DNA of 64,000 nucleotides, taken from positions 20,349,001-20,413,000 of the forward strand of contig OX387202.1 of NCBI GenBank assembly GCA_947561715.1, in the 5' to 3' direction. Position numbers and translations under genes: made by a program. The notes under the pieces are model-generated. The model saw only the letters and a list, made by a program, of their open reading frames with translations, was not told where the DNA came from and searched no databases. The DNA is from Ascidia mentula. Lineage: Eukaryota; Chordata; Ascidiacea; Phlebobranchia; Ascidiidae. Positions 11,167 through 21,473 of the stretch are shown here, piece by piece; the first letter of the stretch is position 1, and the number at the start of each line of letters is the position of its first letter.

Positions 11167-13090
11167 CCCTTTAAGCGCCACGCCCTATAATCAACAATTG
11201 AAGATTTTTCATTGTTTAAGTTCAGGAAGCTATAACTTTTTATCTACAAACGCTAGACTAAAAATTAAAACACAAAAATCATATACAAATTCATACTCTA
11301 CACAATCATCGCTTTTCCAGTTCAATAACTCCATGTTTTGGAGTAGTTTATATCCAAAAATGTAACCACCCCTACTAAAATAGCTTCCAAGCCATAGGTA
11401 CCCTATTTAAAATTTCCATAACTCCCGAAATTGTGCGAATTTTAAAATAATTCGACTGTTGACTGAATCAGTGTGAACACCAAGACGCAATGAAGCGAAA
11501 AAGCTGGGTCGCTGCGGTCGCTGCATTTGATATTTTTGAGCGACGGTACTGTCTAGTAAACTGAAATTTTAGGGAGTTATTTTGGTATAACCTACTTATA
11601 CTGTTAGTTATTGCTTGTAAAAGGGCTTGTAAACTTTATAACACAGATCAGGCGTTTGCTAACTGATAGCAGATGAATTTGACAGCACTTCTAAAAGATT
11701 TTTTTTGTTTGTTTCTTTTTGTGTTCAACTGGTAGTGTATGTCAGCAAGTTGATGAAAAAGAAGGCATAACATCAATGTATATTGATAATTGAATAGACA
11801 AGCCTTCTACCAGTGCATATAAACCTTTTCCACAACATAACAGAGACAATGTAGAAAAAAAACAAGGAAAAAAATCAGTTGTATGAAATTTAAGCTACCC
11901 TAATTACTGGGTGACGCCCACAGCCACACCCACAACTGTTGGATACTTGAACAAATTGCATGAATATGGTTCCATATATGATGCTTTAATAGCAAATTAT
12001 ACATCAGGGATGTTACAGAGGTGACTGTGACATGACCAAATCATCATCATTGAACTTTTTGTGGTTCTGTTTTGGATATACCCTTCCGAGAACAATTGGC
12101 GATTGTTATGCAAAGAAAAGAATATGAATAATTGAATATACAAGCCAACTACCAGTGTATAAGCCTTAGCCACAACATGACAGAGACACTCTAAAAAAAA
12201 GACAAGGAAAAAATCAGCTGTATGAAATTGAAGCGATCGTATTTACTGAGTCACGCCTTCAACGACACCCACAACCCTTTGATTCTTGAACAAATTGCAT
12301 GAATATGGTTCAATATATGATGCTTTGATAGCAAATTATGCATCAGGGATGTTACAGAGGTGACTGTGACATGACCAAATCATCATCTTTGAACTTTTTG
12401 TGGATATGTTTTGGATATACCCTTCCGAAAACCATTGGCGATTGTTATGCTGAGGAAAGAATTACTCAATTGTCTATTGTCCGGAAAGCAAAACCAGTGT
12501 TATGGAACCAGAATAAAAACCTGTAACTATAAGTAATGAAGGTGTTCTATTTTTTTGTAAATTGGTGTTTTTTATGCTTCGGCAAAAAAAAAATTTTTTT
12601 TTGCTTATTTATTATAATTTTTTTCTTTATTTTTTTTATACTGCACCCTCATAATGTTTATTTCATGTTATGTACATTTCTTCCTGCTATTTTGTTGTTT
12701 TGTACGCAAAAAATACAGCAATACCACCACAGTCAAAATTTGCATGCGCACATCTCGCCATTGTGACGTCATGGAGAGAAACGGAAACCGCCGATCGAAA
12801 GCTGAGACCCTCGCGCACAATTCGTCTGTAGAACGTTTCGCGTTACTCCCAACGGGTAGTTGGCCATTTAATTGGACATGCAATCAGACCACCTGCTGTG
12901 CTGGTTTGTTCATAATGATAATCATCATCAAATGAAAGACTAATTAGTCAAAAAATTTCAATGCGAATGTATTTTTTTTTTTTTTCAATAAACTTCACGC
13001 TTCAAGTTGTCTGTTGCTGAAAACCTTATGTCTCTAGGCCAATCACAACGGAATTGATAATTAATCAAAAAAAGCACCTCGCTTAAAGGG
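11167..13090. mobile_element. piggyBac-type non-autonomous element (copy A)
   Basis: A perfect 11-bp inverted repeat, CCCTTTAAGCG at 11,167-11,177 and CGCTTAAAGGG at 13,080-13,090, is flanked on each side by TTAA (11,163-11,166 and 13,091-13,094). The CCC...GGG ends and TTAA target are diagnostic of piggyBac. No transposase is visible. A segment of about 330 bp is tandemly repeated inside (about 11,786-12,115 and 12,128-12,455). A poly-T-rich stretch lies near 12,590. Copy B counterpart: 54,790-56,715. Confidence 0.88.
11786..12455 (+). repeat. Internal duplication in the piggyBac-type element
   Basis: Two direct copies, offset about 340 bp, share phrases such as ACAGAGGTGACTGTGACATG and TGTTTTGGATATACCCTTCC at about 90 percent identity. 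Both duplicon copies of the locus have it, so it predates the large duplication. Confidence 0.8.
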
Positions 13091-13695
13091 TTAAGCAGTC
13101 GCCTTGCACTCTCGCATTAATGTGTGCCGAAATGTGCCCAACTGTGTCCGAATTTATGCTCGTCGAGCAAAAGCGAGCACATCCCAGCTCAGACCGGCAC
13201 ATTCCATGCCAGCACAACTCAGCACGCGCGCGCAATAAAACAAACACGGAATCGTCTGTAGTGTAAACGGGCCTTTAGTGTGTAACAACGTTTTTGCGTA
13301 AACAAACTTAATATTAGAGTTATAATATTGCAAAGTCTTCGTGAAAACTAATGTTGAGTAGCCACGCATGAAACAGAGAAATCCCGTTTCGCCCATCCGT
13401 GAGGTGGTTTAAGTGTCTCCCGTTCGTAACACTGGGATGAAAATGTACGCACAGCGACACCACGTGGTCACTTTCCAGCATTACAAACGCGCCATTAAAG
13501 TAACTCGCCAACGAACAGTGATGTTTCCACTGCAGTCAGTACAGTTTAGCTGTTTAGTAATTGTAAGGGGAAACAGAGTTTGCCCCCTGTTGCATTTCAT
13601 ACCGATGTTGACGTTTGCACACTTCAATGGTTTTTTCGGGTGCTTTCCCTCATATTTGATTAAAGGTGCCGGTTTTAAACTGATTTCTGGTCAAA

Positions 13696-14625
13696 ATGGC
13701 GGCCTTGGCTTCGCTTTGCGACGCTTACGGCAGTGATTCTGATTTTAGCGATAACGACGAGCAATTTACGCAAGTAGATCAAGCTGGCACCAAAGTAAAT
13801 TTGCCTTTGCCGCAAGCTATTTCTTCATGGTTTGGAGACACCAAGTCGTTGAAACCCCAGGAACACCGAGGTCGAATCCGGTCGTTCCCCCATGAGCGCG
13901 GGAATTGGGCAACGTATGTTTACATACCTTACCCTAAAAAAAGTTTGGATGAATTTAAATTCAACGTTGAAAAAACACTCGAAAGCAGAGAAAAAGGTAT
14001 TAAATTATCTGCTTAAATTATTGTGTACAGTTTTAAATGTTTGTGAATTAATTGATAGAATCGACATGGCATCTTGTGGATGATTTCCATGTGAGTATTT
14101 CAAGGACTAATGTCATACCTCACCACTGCATAGACCCTTTAGTGGAGTCCCAGACAAAATTTAAAACGGTTTCGAAGATTTTCAATCACATTATCATCTG
14201 ATGATTTGAATATTTATGTGAACGATGAAAAAACAAGATCATTTTGTGGGTTTAAGGTAAGGGTGAAACTTTTTTGACAGCATTTCTTGTCTTGATTTGG
14301 TATCAGATTGTTTGTTATTGTTTGCAAACAATTCCAGATTTCAGCGCAACCTGCAATTCAACAACTGAATAAAGTCGTTCAGATCGTGGATAAAGCATTC
14401 ATGGATTTTCATTGCAAGCCTTACTACACAAACCCATCCTATCACATGAGTGTTGCTTGGTATCTCGACCAATTCACAGAAGAATCCAAATTATTTTCAA
14501 AACTTTCATCAAATTGGAACAAAATAGAATTGGAGAACCCTGAACTTTTTGCAATTGATGTGGATGAGGTTGTTTGTAAAAGTGGCAACAAAATGTTTTC
14601 ATGTAAACTAAGTTCAATCAGTTGA
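13696..14625 (+). CDS. USB1: U6 snRNA phosphodiesterase 1 (copy A)
   Basis: USB1 trims the oligo-U tail of U6 snRNA and leaves a 2',3'-cyclic phosphate end; it is a nuclear 2H-family enzyme. Three exons fit: 13,696-13,996 (AAAAAG|GTATTA), 14,059-14,256 (TTTAAG|GTAAGG) and 14,338-14,625. Exon 1 carries the family signature FPHERGNWATYVYIPY. Exon 2 holds the first catalytic HxS motif (FHVSIS) and SSDDLNIYVNDEKTRSF. Exon 3 holds the second HxS motif (NPSYHMSVAW) and the C-terminal CKSGNKMFSCKL. About 262 codons match the family's length near 265. Exon 2 appears to contain one extra base around AAGATTTTCAATC, which shifts frame between the two blocks. Copy B has the same bases. Either the gene was already damaged before duplication or the base is a sequencing or assembly error. 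The fit to USB1 itself is strong. Confidence 0.9.
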
Positions 14626-14942
14626 CATCCACAATACTCACATGGACATCTGTATTGCCACCATTTCGTCGGACTTTAGTGAGTTTTTCCACTTTTTGTG
14701 GTCGAGTTAAATTCTTGTTTAGCTCCAGATTTTAACTGCTACATTAATCTTATAATGTAACATTTTTTTTTTTTTATATAATTTCTGTTTAACTTTTATT
14801 GTTTGTCTCATACAGGTTTCATCACAAAAACCTGTCGTGAACATTTCTAAACATGAGAACCAGCGGTGTTTATAAACGTGATATCATGAATTGCTGAACA
14901 GCCGCAAAATGCAGGTTTTTAATTTGAACTGTTTATTATCAC
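14626..14942. other. No gene recognised; 3' flank of USB1
   Basis: T-rich sequence with a run of 13 T near 14,764. It should hold the USB1 3' UTR; no canonical AATAAA is seen close to the stop. Confidence 0.4.
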
Positions 14943-15374
14943 CATAGGCGCCTAGTCCGGGGGGGCAGGGGGGGCGGCGCCCCCCCAGGTTTTTCAAAAA
15001 AGAAAACGAGTGGCTATTACGCGCGTCTGTCCGCACCATGTAACTCGTCGCATTCGTAACGTTCGAAGATCAAAAGACCGAAAAACAATAAGTGTCTTAC
15101 ACGACGCACACAAAATATGATGACCTAGTTTGCTTACGTAACTGACATCGGTTGTTGCAACATCAGTCTCGCAGTATGATATACCAACTGGTAATTATTG
15201 GTTGTGTCGTAGACCGATCTCGTGTGTTTATCGTTAACGCCGCCCTTTTGGTTAATACGCCTCATACATTGAAATTCAAACACAGTTTTTTGATACTTGA
15301 TGACGTCATAGTAACAAATTATGACGTCATAATATAGCCGCCCCCCCTGGAAAAATGAAAACTAGGCGCCTATG
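14943..15374. mobile_element. hAT-type MITE
   Basis: A 432-bp element with inverted ends CATAGGCGCCTAGT and ACTAGGCGCCTATG. It is flanked by a perfect 8-bp duplication, ATTATCAC (14,935-14,942 and 15,375-15,382). An 8-bp duplication fits hAT. Poly-G and poly-C runs just inside the ends extend the inverted repeat. No transposase frame is present. Confidence 0.92.
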
Positions 15375-15639
15375 ATTATCACGTTGAGTTTATGCCGACC
15401 TAAACTCCATACATGAAGTAAAAACTGTGTTCAAATTTGTTTAAAGCAAAATTGATTGTAAAGAAAAATGCATATGAGCCATAACGAACCATATGATTTG
15501 ATACTGATAATACTGTTGAATACCAAGCAGTTGTTTGGGCATAATGTGCTCCACAGTGGTTTGTCTATATTGTTTGATGCCCAGTTATGGGTACCCAACT
15601 GACTTACGTTGAAAAATATCTGTTCCTGGCTAGTCTGCG

Positions 15640-15715
15640 AGCTAGCCCTGAGTCACAGTCACCAACTGCACTTATGAGACCCCTACAAGACAAAACCATC
15701 CACAGTGTCCCCAGG
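15640..15715 (+). repeat. Degenerate relative of the hammerhead-bearing short element
   Basis: The run AGTCACCAACTGCACTTATG followed by AGACC parallels 16,533-16,558. It keeps the layout of box-A-like head, CTGATGA-like core and GAAAC-like block, with several substitutions. It looks like an older copy of the same family. Confidence 0.45.
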
Positions 15716-15753
15716 TCTATTTCAATAAGGTTGGAATAGGAAAATTTTGGCTA

Positions 15754-15975
15754 AAAATATTTGTTTGTAAAAGAAACAGAAAACAACAACAGTTGAACTG
15801 AAAGAAAAAGTATTAAAATTGCAAACAGATGTTGAAGAAGCAAAAGTGAAGTAAATATCCTTGGACAACATAGCAGGAGAGAATGCATTTAAATATGTAT
15901 GTTCGCAATTTTAATACTTTTTCTTTCAGTTCAACTGTTGTTGTTTTCTGTTTTTTTTTTTGCAAACAAATATTT
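15754..15975. repeat. Fold-back inverted repeat with about 70-bp arms
   Basis: The arm at about 15,754-15,828 is the reverse complement of about 15,901-15,975, with one small A/T-run difference. The core AACAACAACAGTTGAACTGA is perfect. The spacer is about 72 bp. In the plus strand the left arm reads as a coiled-coil-like peptide (VELKEKVLKLQTDVEEAK). That suggests part of a coding segment was copied in inverse. Confidence 0.85.
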
Positions 15976-15980
15976 TGAGT

Positions 15981-16343
15981 AACACAAACTAAAGAAGAAT
16001 GCACCGACCAAATTGCAATTGCCAAACACATGGGAGTATTGATTAAAAAAACTGATCTGGCATCTCACACAGAATACCTGTGAGAACAACAAGCAGCTCA
16101 TCAAAATAATCCCCACCGATAACTGAAAGTTTATCTCAAGGAAAATCAGGAATTAAATATTTTTCAACAAATCAAATCTGCATTTCCCCGACTCCAAAGA
16201 AACAACTTCCAACCTGCAAAATATTTTCATGACAGAAAGTTTGACAAGACAAAACCGAAAATTATTCAACACTTGCTTGCAGCACATAAAAAGACAAGTC
16301 TTCAAGTATATTTGGACAAACAATGGGACAACACTACTTCGTG
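15981..16343 (+). pseudogene. Coding-like fragments of unknown origin
   Basis: Two stretches are open without a start codon. One reads TKEECTDQIAIAKHMGVLI (about 15,988-16,080). The other, about 16,122-16,343, is 73 codons long and includes AFPRLQRNNFQPAKYFHD and HLLAAHKKTSLQVYLDK. Composition looks protein-like. No family is recognised and no good splice sites frame them. They could be exons of a lost gene or a transposon remnant, interrupted by the gypsy element just downstream. Confidence 0.3.
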
Positions 16344-16365
16344 AAAATGATGCAAGTAAGATCAG

Positions 16366-16684
16366 TGTAGTGTTTACAAACTATTGAGTGTAACATGATC
16401 TCTATGTAAACAATACGTCATGTGACCGGATAACCACATGCTAGGGATTCTATTGGTATTCTATTCGAACGAGCAATAACGAAGTATCAAACATACATCT
16501 GGTGGCCGTTTGGTCAGCAAAGTCGTCTGATAGTCACACCAGCTGCACTGATGAGACCTTTTAGGTCGAAACAGTGGCCATCTGTCAGCAGCTTATACAC
16601 AAATTCATATTATTGGCTCCACATTGCTTATCATCTGGTGTCATGTCTAGTCTTTAGCACAGAACTAGACAGAGGAACACTATA
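16366..16684 (+). repeat. 5' LTR of the gypsy element
   Basis: At 319 bp it is longer than the 183-bp 3' LTR because a 127-bp short element lies inside it with its own target duplication. Confidence 0.93.
16505..16631 (+). mobile_element. 127-bp tRNA-headed short element with hammerhead-like fold
   Basis: Absent from the 3' LTR and flanked by the 9-bp duplication CATCTGGTG (16,496-16,504 and 16,632-16,640), so it inserted after the gypsy element. Its 5' end resembles a tRNA box A (TGGCCGTTTGG). From 16,541 to 16,593 it can fold as a type I hammerhead: core CTGATGA at 16,548-16,554 and GAAA at 16,568-16,571; stem II GACCT/AGGTC; stem III ACAG/CTGT; and a six-pair stem I (AGCTGC with GCAGCT). 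The predicted cut is after GTC at 16,586. The innermost stem I pair is an A-A mismatch. No tail is seen. Confidence 0.8.
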
Positions 16685-19600
16685 ACTGGCGACGAGGATA
16701 ACGAGTTTAAACAACTATAACCTCGACTATACTCGAAAGTTAAAGAGACATACAGACGTAAAAGCCGAACAAAAACAAGATGGCTGCATCAAAGTCTGAT
16801 AGACTACCCATATTTGACATAACTGATCCGTCAACAACAGGTTCACGTTGGGTGAAGTGGGTTAAACGTCTAGAACATTTCTTTGTGTCCGAAGATGTCA
16901 CAGACAACAAAAAGAAAAGATCTCTTTTGAAAGTTTATGCAGGAGCAGAAGTATTTGACATTTTTGAAACTTTACCAGACACTGGTGATGCTGACGATTA
17001 TGACAAAGCTCTTGAAGCTCTTAATAAGTATTTCATTCCGAAGAAACATACTGACTATGAAGTATTTAAGTTTCGTGAGTCAAAACAGTTGGAGGATGAA
17101 AGCATGAATCAATTTTATTCACGACTTCGCAACCTATCTGCTGAATGTGAATTCCATGATCGTGACCAAGAGATCAAATATCAGATTATTTGCAAGTGCA
17201 AACAGGTTGAGAATTAGAGCCTTTGAAAGAAGAGGTATCAATCTCACAGAACTGCTTGATATGGCATACGCTATGCAATCGTCAGAATCACATGCATCAG
17301 CCATAGCAAATCGAATCAAGTCGGAGCCAGCAAATGAAGAAATGGTCTCCAGAGTCAAGCAGAAAAGATTTCCAGAAGAAAACAAAACAGCTTCAAACAA
17401 GCATGTAGAATCAAAACACAGAAAATGTTACTTCTGTGCAGGAAACTATCCTCATGCACGCGGACGCAAGTCTTGTCCAGCATTTGGAAACAAGTGTGAT
17501 AATTGCGGAAAGTTCAATCATTTTCCTCAATGTTGTCTTATGAACAAAAACAAGAGACAAGTTAGAAATACAGAAAACATCTATAGTTCAGATGAAAGTG
17601 ATGAAGCATCACGATGTGTATCCATGTGTCAAGTAAAGAGCGTCAACTATAAAACACCACACATGATCTTGAAAGTGAATGAACAAGAAATTCCTTTCGT
17701 AATAGACTCCGGTGCATCTGTAAACATAATTGATGTGAAAAATCTGAAAAAGTTGAAAGATTGCACACTAGAGAAAACTAAAACAGAGATACATGTATAT
17801 GGAGCGAAAAAAACATTACCAATCTTAGGGAAGATCCATGCTGAAGTTAAAACAGCAAGTTTCAAAATCCATACAAAGTTGTATGTGGTGAAAGGTGAAC
17901 ATGGTTGTTTGTTGAGTTATGGCACATCAAAAAAGCTACATTTGCTTGAAATTGCAAACACCATGGTAAAGGCTGCTGAAGAAAATATCCTTGAATCATA
18001 CGCTGACCGATTTGAAGGAATTGGCAAACTCAAAGGATACAAAGCAAAGTTGCACATTGATAAATCAGTACAACCAATAGCACAGCCACACAGAAGAGTA
18101 CCGTTCCATATCAGAGATAAAGTGAAGAAAGAACTAGAGTATTTGGAGAAGAATGAAATCATTGAAAAAGTTTCAGGTCCTACTCCTTGGGTCTCTCCAA
18201 TAGTAACTCCACCAAAACCAAACAGTCCAGAAGAAGTTCGCATTTGTGTGGATATGCGACAAGCTAACAAAGCTATACACAGAGAAAGACACATCTGTCC
18301 TACACTTGATGATATTATCCACAGTTTGAATGGAGCAATAGTATTCTCCAAGTTGAATCTAAACAAAGGATATCCTCAAATTGAGTTGGATGAAAACAGT
18401 AGATACATCACAACTTTCTCTACACATGATGGTCTTTACAGATAGAAACGCCTAAACTTTGGAGTTTGTTCTGCTGCTGAATTATTCCAGAAGATCATAC
18501 AACAACTGATAGAAGGCATACCAGGTGCATTGAATGTAAGTGATGACATCATTGTATTTGGAAAAACTAAAGCTGAACATGATAAAAGTCTCACTGCTGT
18601 ACTCAATATTTTGAGACTGAAAAATCTTACATTAAACAAGAAAAAATGTGAGTTCAACAGGTCTAAACTTGAATTTTTTGGATTTGTTATGAGCAAAACT
18701 GGAATCTATGCTCAAGAGAAAAAGATTGAAGCAATTAAAAATGCTGAAACTCCCAAATCAGTACAAGAAGTAAGAAGCTTACTGGGATTAGCTAACTACT
18801 GTTCCAGATTAATTAAAGATTATGCTACAATCACTCAACCATTGAGAGAATTAACACACAAGAACTGTACTTGGAAGTGGAACTCCAAACATGATGAAGC
18901 ATTGCAACAACTGAAAGACAGTTTGACAAACAAGTCAGTCATACGCTATTTTGATTAACAAAAAGAAACTGAGTTGATAGTCGATGCAAGTCCAGTTGGG
19001 TTAGGTGCTGTCCTTACTCAAAGAGATGAAGATAATAATCTCTATATTGTGGCTTATGCAAGCAAAGTGCTCACACCCGTTGAACAAAGATATTCACAAA
19101 CAGAACGTGAAGCTTTAGCAATTGTCTGGGGATGTGAACATTTTCACTTGTATTTGTATGGAATACAAAAACCATTTACTCTTGTGACAGATCACAAGCC
19201 ATTAGAATTGATATTCAAAAACCCATCATCAAAACCTCTAGCAAGAATTGAAAGATGGAATTTGAGATTGCAACCATATAATTTCAAAGTTGTATACCGT
19301 CCTGGCAGATTACATGTCACGACATCCTATCACTCACCATTCTGTCAAAGAAACAAATGATACTGAATTATACATAAATTTCATTGCAACATCAGCTATA
19401 CCAACAGCAATGACAAAAGCTGACATACAAGAAGCCTTGCAAAAAGATGAAGTAGTTCAGAAAGTTATTGAATTGACAAGAAACAACAAATGGAAAGCAA
19501 ATTTGGATGATCCAAACCTAAAACCATTTTTGTTAATCAGAAATGAACTGGTAGTAACAGAGGATGATCTCCTTCTAAAAGGTACAAAAATAGTTATTCC

Positions 19601-21021
19601 AAAAATGTTACAAAAGAAAGTCATTAAATTGGCACATGAAGGACACCAAGGAAGTGTCAAAACCAAGAAACTCCTCCGAGAACACATATGGTTCCTTGGA
19701 ATTGACAAAACAGTGGAAGAAACAGTCAAAGATTGTATATACTGTCAAGCTGCTACAGTTACCAACAACTATGAACCACTGCAAATGTCAGAACTGCCAA
19801 AAAGTCCATGGAAAGAACTCAGTCTAGATTTTTCTGGTCCATTTCCATCAGGAGAATATATTTTTGTATTAATTGATGAATATTCCAGATATCCAATTGT
19901 CGAAGTAATCAAGTCAACAAAAGCAACCTCAGTCATTCCAGTATTGGAAAAGACATTTTCATGTTTTGGAATACCAGACATCCTAAAAACAGATATTGGT
20001 CCACCATTTACCAGCTATGAATTCAAGAATTTTGCAAAACAACTTGGATTTACTCATCGCAAAATCACTCCACATTGGCCAAAGGCAAATGCTGAAGCAG
20101 AAAGATTTATGAAAACTCTCAACAAAGCTGTAAGAATCATGAATGCTGAAACTAACTTGTGGAAAAGTAATCTACATCAATTTCTGAGAAACTACAGAGC
20201 TACACCTCATTCTACTACACAAGTGAGCCCTGCAGAACTCCTACTTGGAAGGAAAATAAAAATCACTATTCCTCATGTTGATGACATGAAAGAAGACACA
20301 CAACTTCGTGACAGAGATGAGAAAGCAAAACTGAAAATGAAGAAATATGCTGACAACCATTCACATGCAAAAGAATCACATTTTCAAATTGGCGATAAGG
20401 TTCTTTTGAAAGAAAAAAAAGAAGGCAAATTAATGCTTCCTTACAATCCAACACCATTCACTGTTACACACATAAAAGGCACAATGATCAGAGTACAAAA
20501 CAAACACAAAACAGTGACAAGAAATTCATCATTCTTTAAGAAAATAAACAAAACATCACAACATGATGTACATACAGATAATGATCACCCATATTTTACA
20601 TATGACCATGATAACACAACAACTTGTGAAGAACACAGTGCACATGATTTTGTTGAAAGCGACCCAGTTCCTCGCTATCCTTCTCGCAATCGTAGACTCC
20701 CTCAATATCTGAGAGATGGTACTTACATGTAAATGCTATTGTGCATGATTCATTCGCTTGTATATTGCAGTACTTCATTACCTATGCTGTATATTGCCAT
20801 TCTTCACAATACGTACGTCAAACATCCTTTTATACTTTCATAAGAAGCCAGTGTATGATTGCCAAACTACCTGTGTTATCCTGCCAATTTCTGGTCCGAA
20901 TACCTCCCAGTATCTTCATATACTGAACCATGCCATTGTGTTACTTTGAAGCAAACCGCCATTGTGTATTATGTTAAATAACCTTGAACCTGTGATTTAA
21001 CATCTATGACTTGGGGAGGAA

Positions 21022-21204
21022 TGTAGTGTTTACAAACTATCGAGTGTAACATGATCTCTATGTAAACAATACGTCACGTGACCGGATAACCACATGCTAG
21101 GGATTCTATTGGTATTCTATTCGAACGAGCAATAACGAAGTATCAAACATACATCTGGTGTCATGTCTAGTCTTTAGCACAGAACTAGACAGAGGAACAC
21201 TATA
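21022..21204 (+). repeat. 3' LTR of the gypsy element
   Basis: 183 bp, TGTAGTG to CACTATA, preceded by a purine-rich tract. Two substitutions separate it from the shared part of the 5' LTR. Confidence 0.95.
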
Positions 21205-21473
21205 ATCAGAGCCATAACTCAACTGCTGATTTGAAACAACATTGAACTTCCATCTCTATAAAGCAAAGTATTGTATTTACATTTTTTTGTTATTTAATGT
21301 AAACAATGACTGTATTTTATACAAATCTACTACACAACATGTGTGTTTCTTGTTTTGCAATTGGTTGACATGTTTGTACAAGTAACACGAAAAGTGCAAT
21401 ACTTTCTGTGTGTTAATCATTCCCACAATACTTGGTCACTCTCTGATTATCTGGTAAAATTTCCCCTTTCCAG

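Larger units (their letters stand above)
10622..13274. mobile_element. PIF/Harbinger-type MITE (copy A)
   Basis: The terminal inverted repeat AGGCCCGTTTACAC lies at both ends. A 3-bp duplication, TTA, flanks it at 10,619-10,621 and 13,275-13,277. A TWA target duplication is the mark of PIF/Harbinger elements. Without the piggyBac insert it is about 0.72 kb and has no transposase. Copy B counterpart: 54,245-56,899. Confidence 0.8.
10351..13407. mobile_element. Outer TIR element (copy A) with two nested transposons
   Basis: Inverted repeats of about 30 bp lie at 10,351-10,380 and 13,378-13,407, with one visible mismatch; they begin CCACCTCACGGA. Minus the nested elements, the element is about 400 bp, so it is a MITE. 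No target-site duplication is clear (left flank ACAACGTTG, right flank TTTAAGTG), so the superfamily is unassigned. Copy B counterpart: 53,974-57,032. Confidence 0.8.
16361..21209 (+). mobile_element. Ty3/gypsy LTR retrotransposon (fossil)
   Basis: A nearly full-length element flanked by the 5-bp duplication ATCAG (16,361-16,365 and 21,205-21,209). The LTRs start TGTAGTG and end CACTATA. A primer-site-like TGGCGACGAGGATAACGAG follows the 5' LTR, and a purine tract (TTGGGGAGGAA) precedes the 3' LTR. In order it shows gag from about 16.78 kb, zinc-knuckle cysteines near 17.43-17.53 kb, aspartic protease (VIDSGASVN) near 17.7 kb, reverse transcriptase 18.1-18.8 kb, RNase H 19.0-19.3 kb (TDHKPLELIF), and integrase with zinc-binding head and DDE core 19.6-20.3 kb. 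It is broken, with roughly three or four interruptions. The LTRs differ at about two of 183 shared positions, so the insertion is recent. Confidence 0.95.

Noticed and set aside
12338-12526. Frame MHQGCYRGDCDMTK as a piggyBac transposase remnant
   Set aside because: It lies in the internal duplication, has no DDD-type motifs or zinc finger, and is too short.
10343-13415. Target-site duplication for the outer TIR element
   Set aside because: The flanks ACAACGTTG and TTTAAGTG share no convincing direct repeat.
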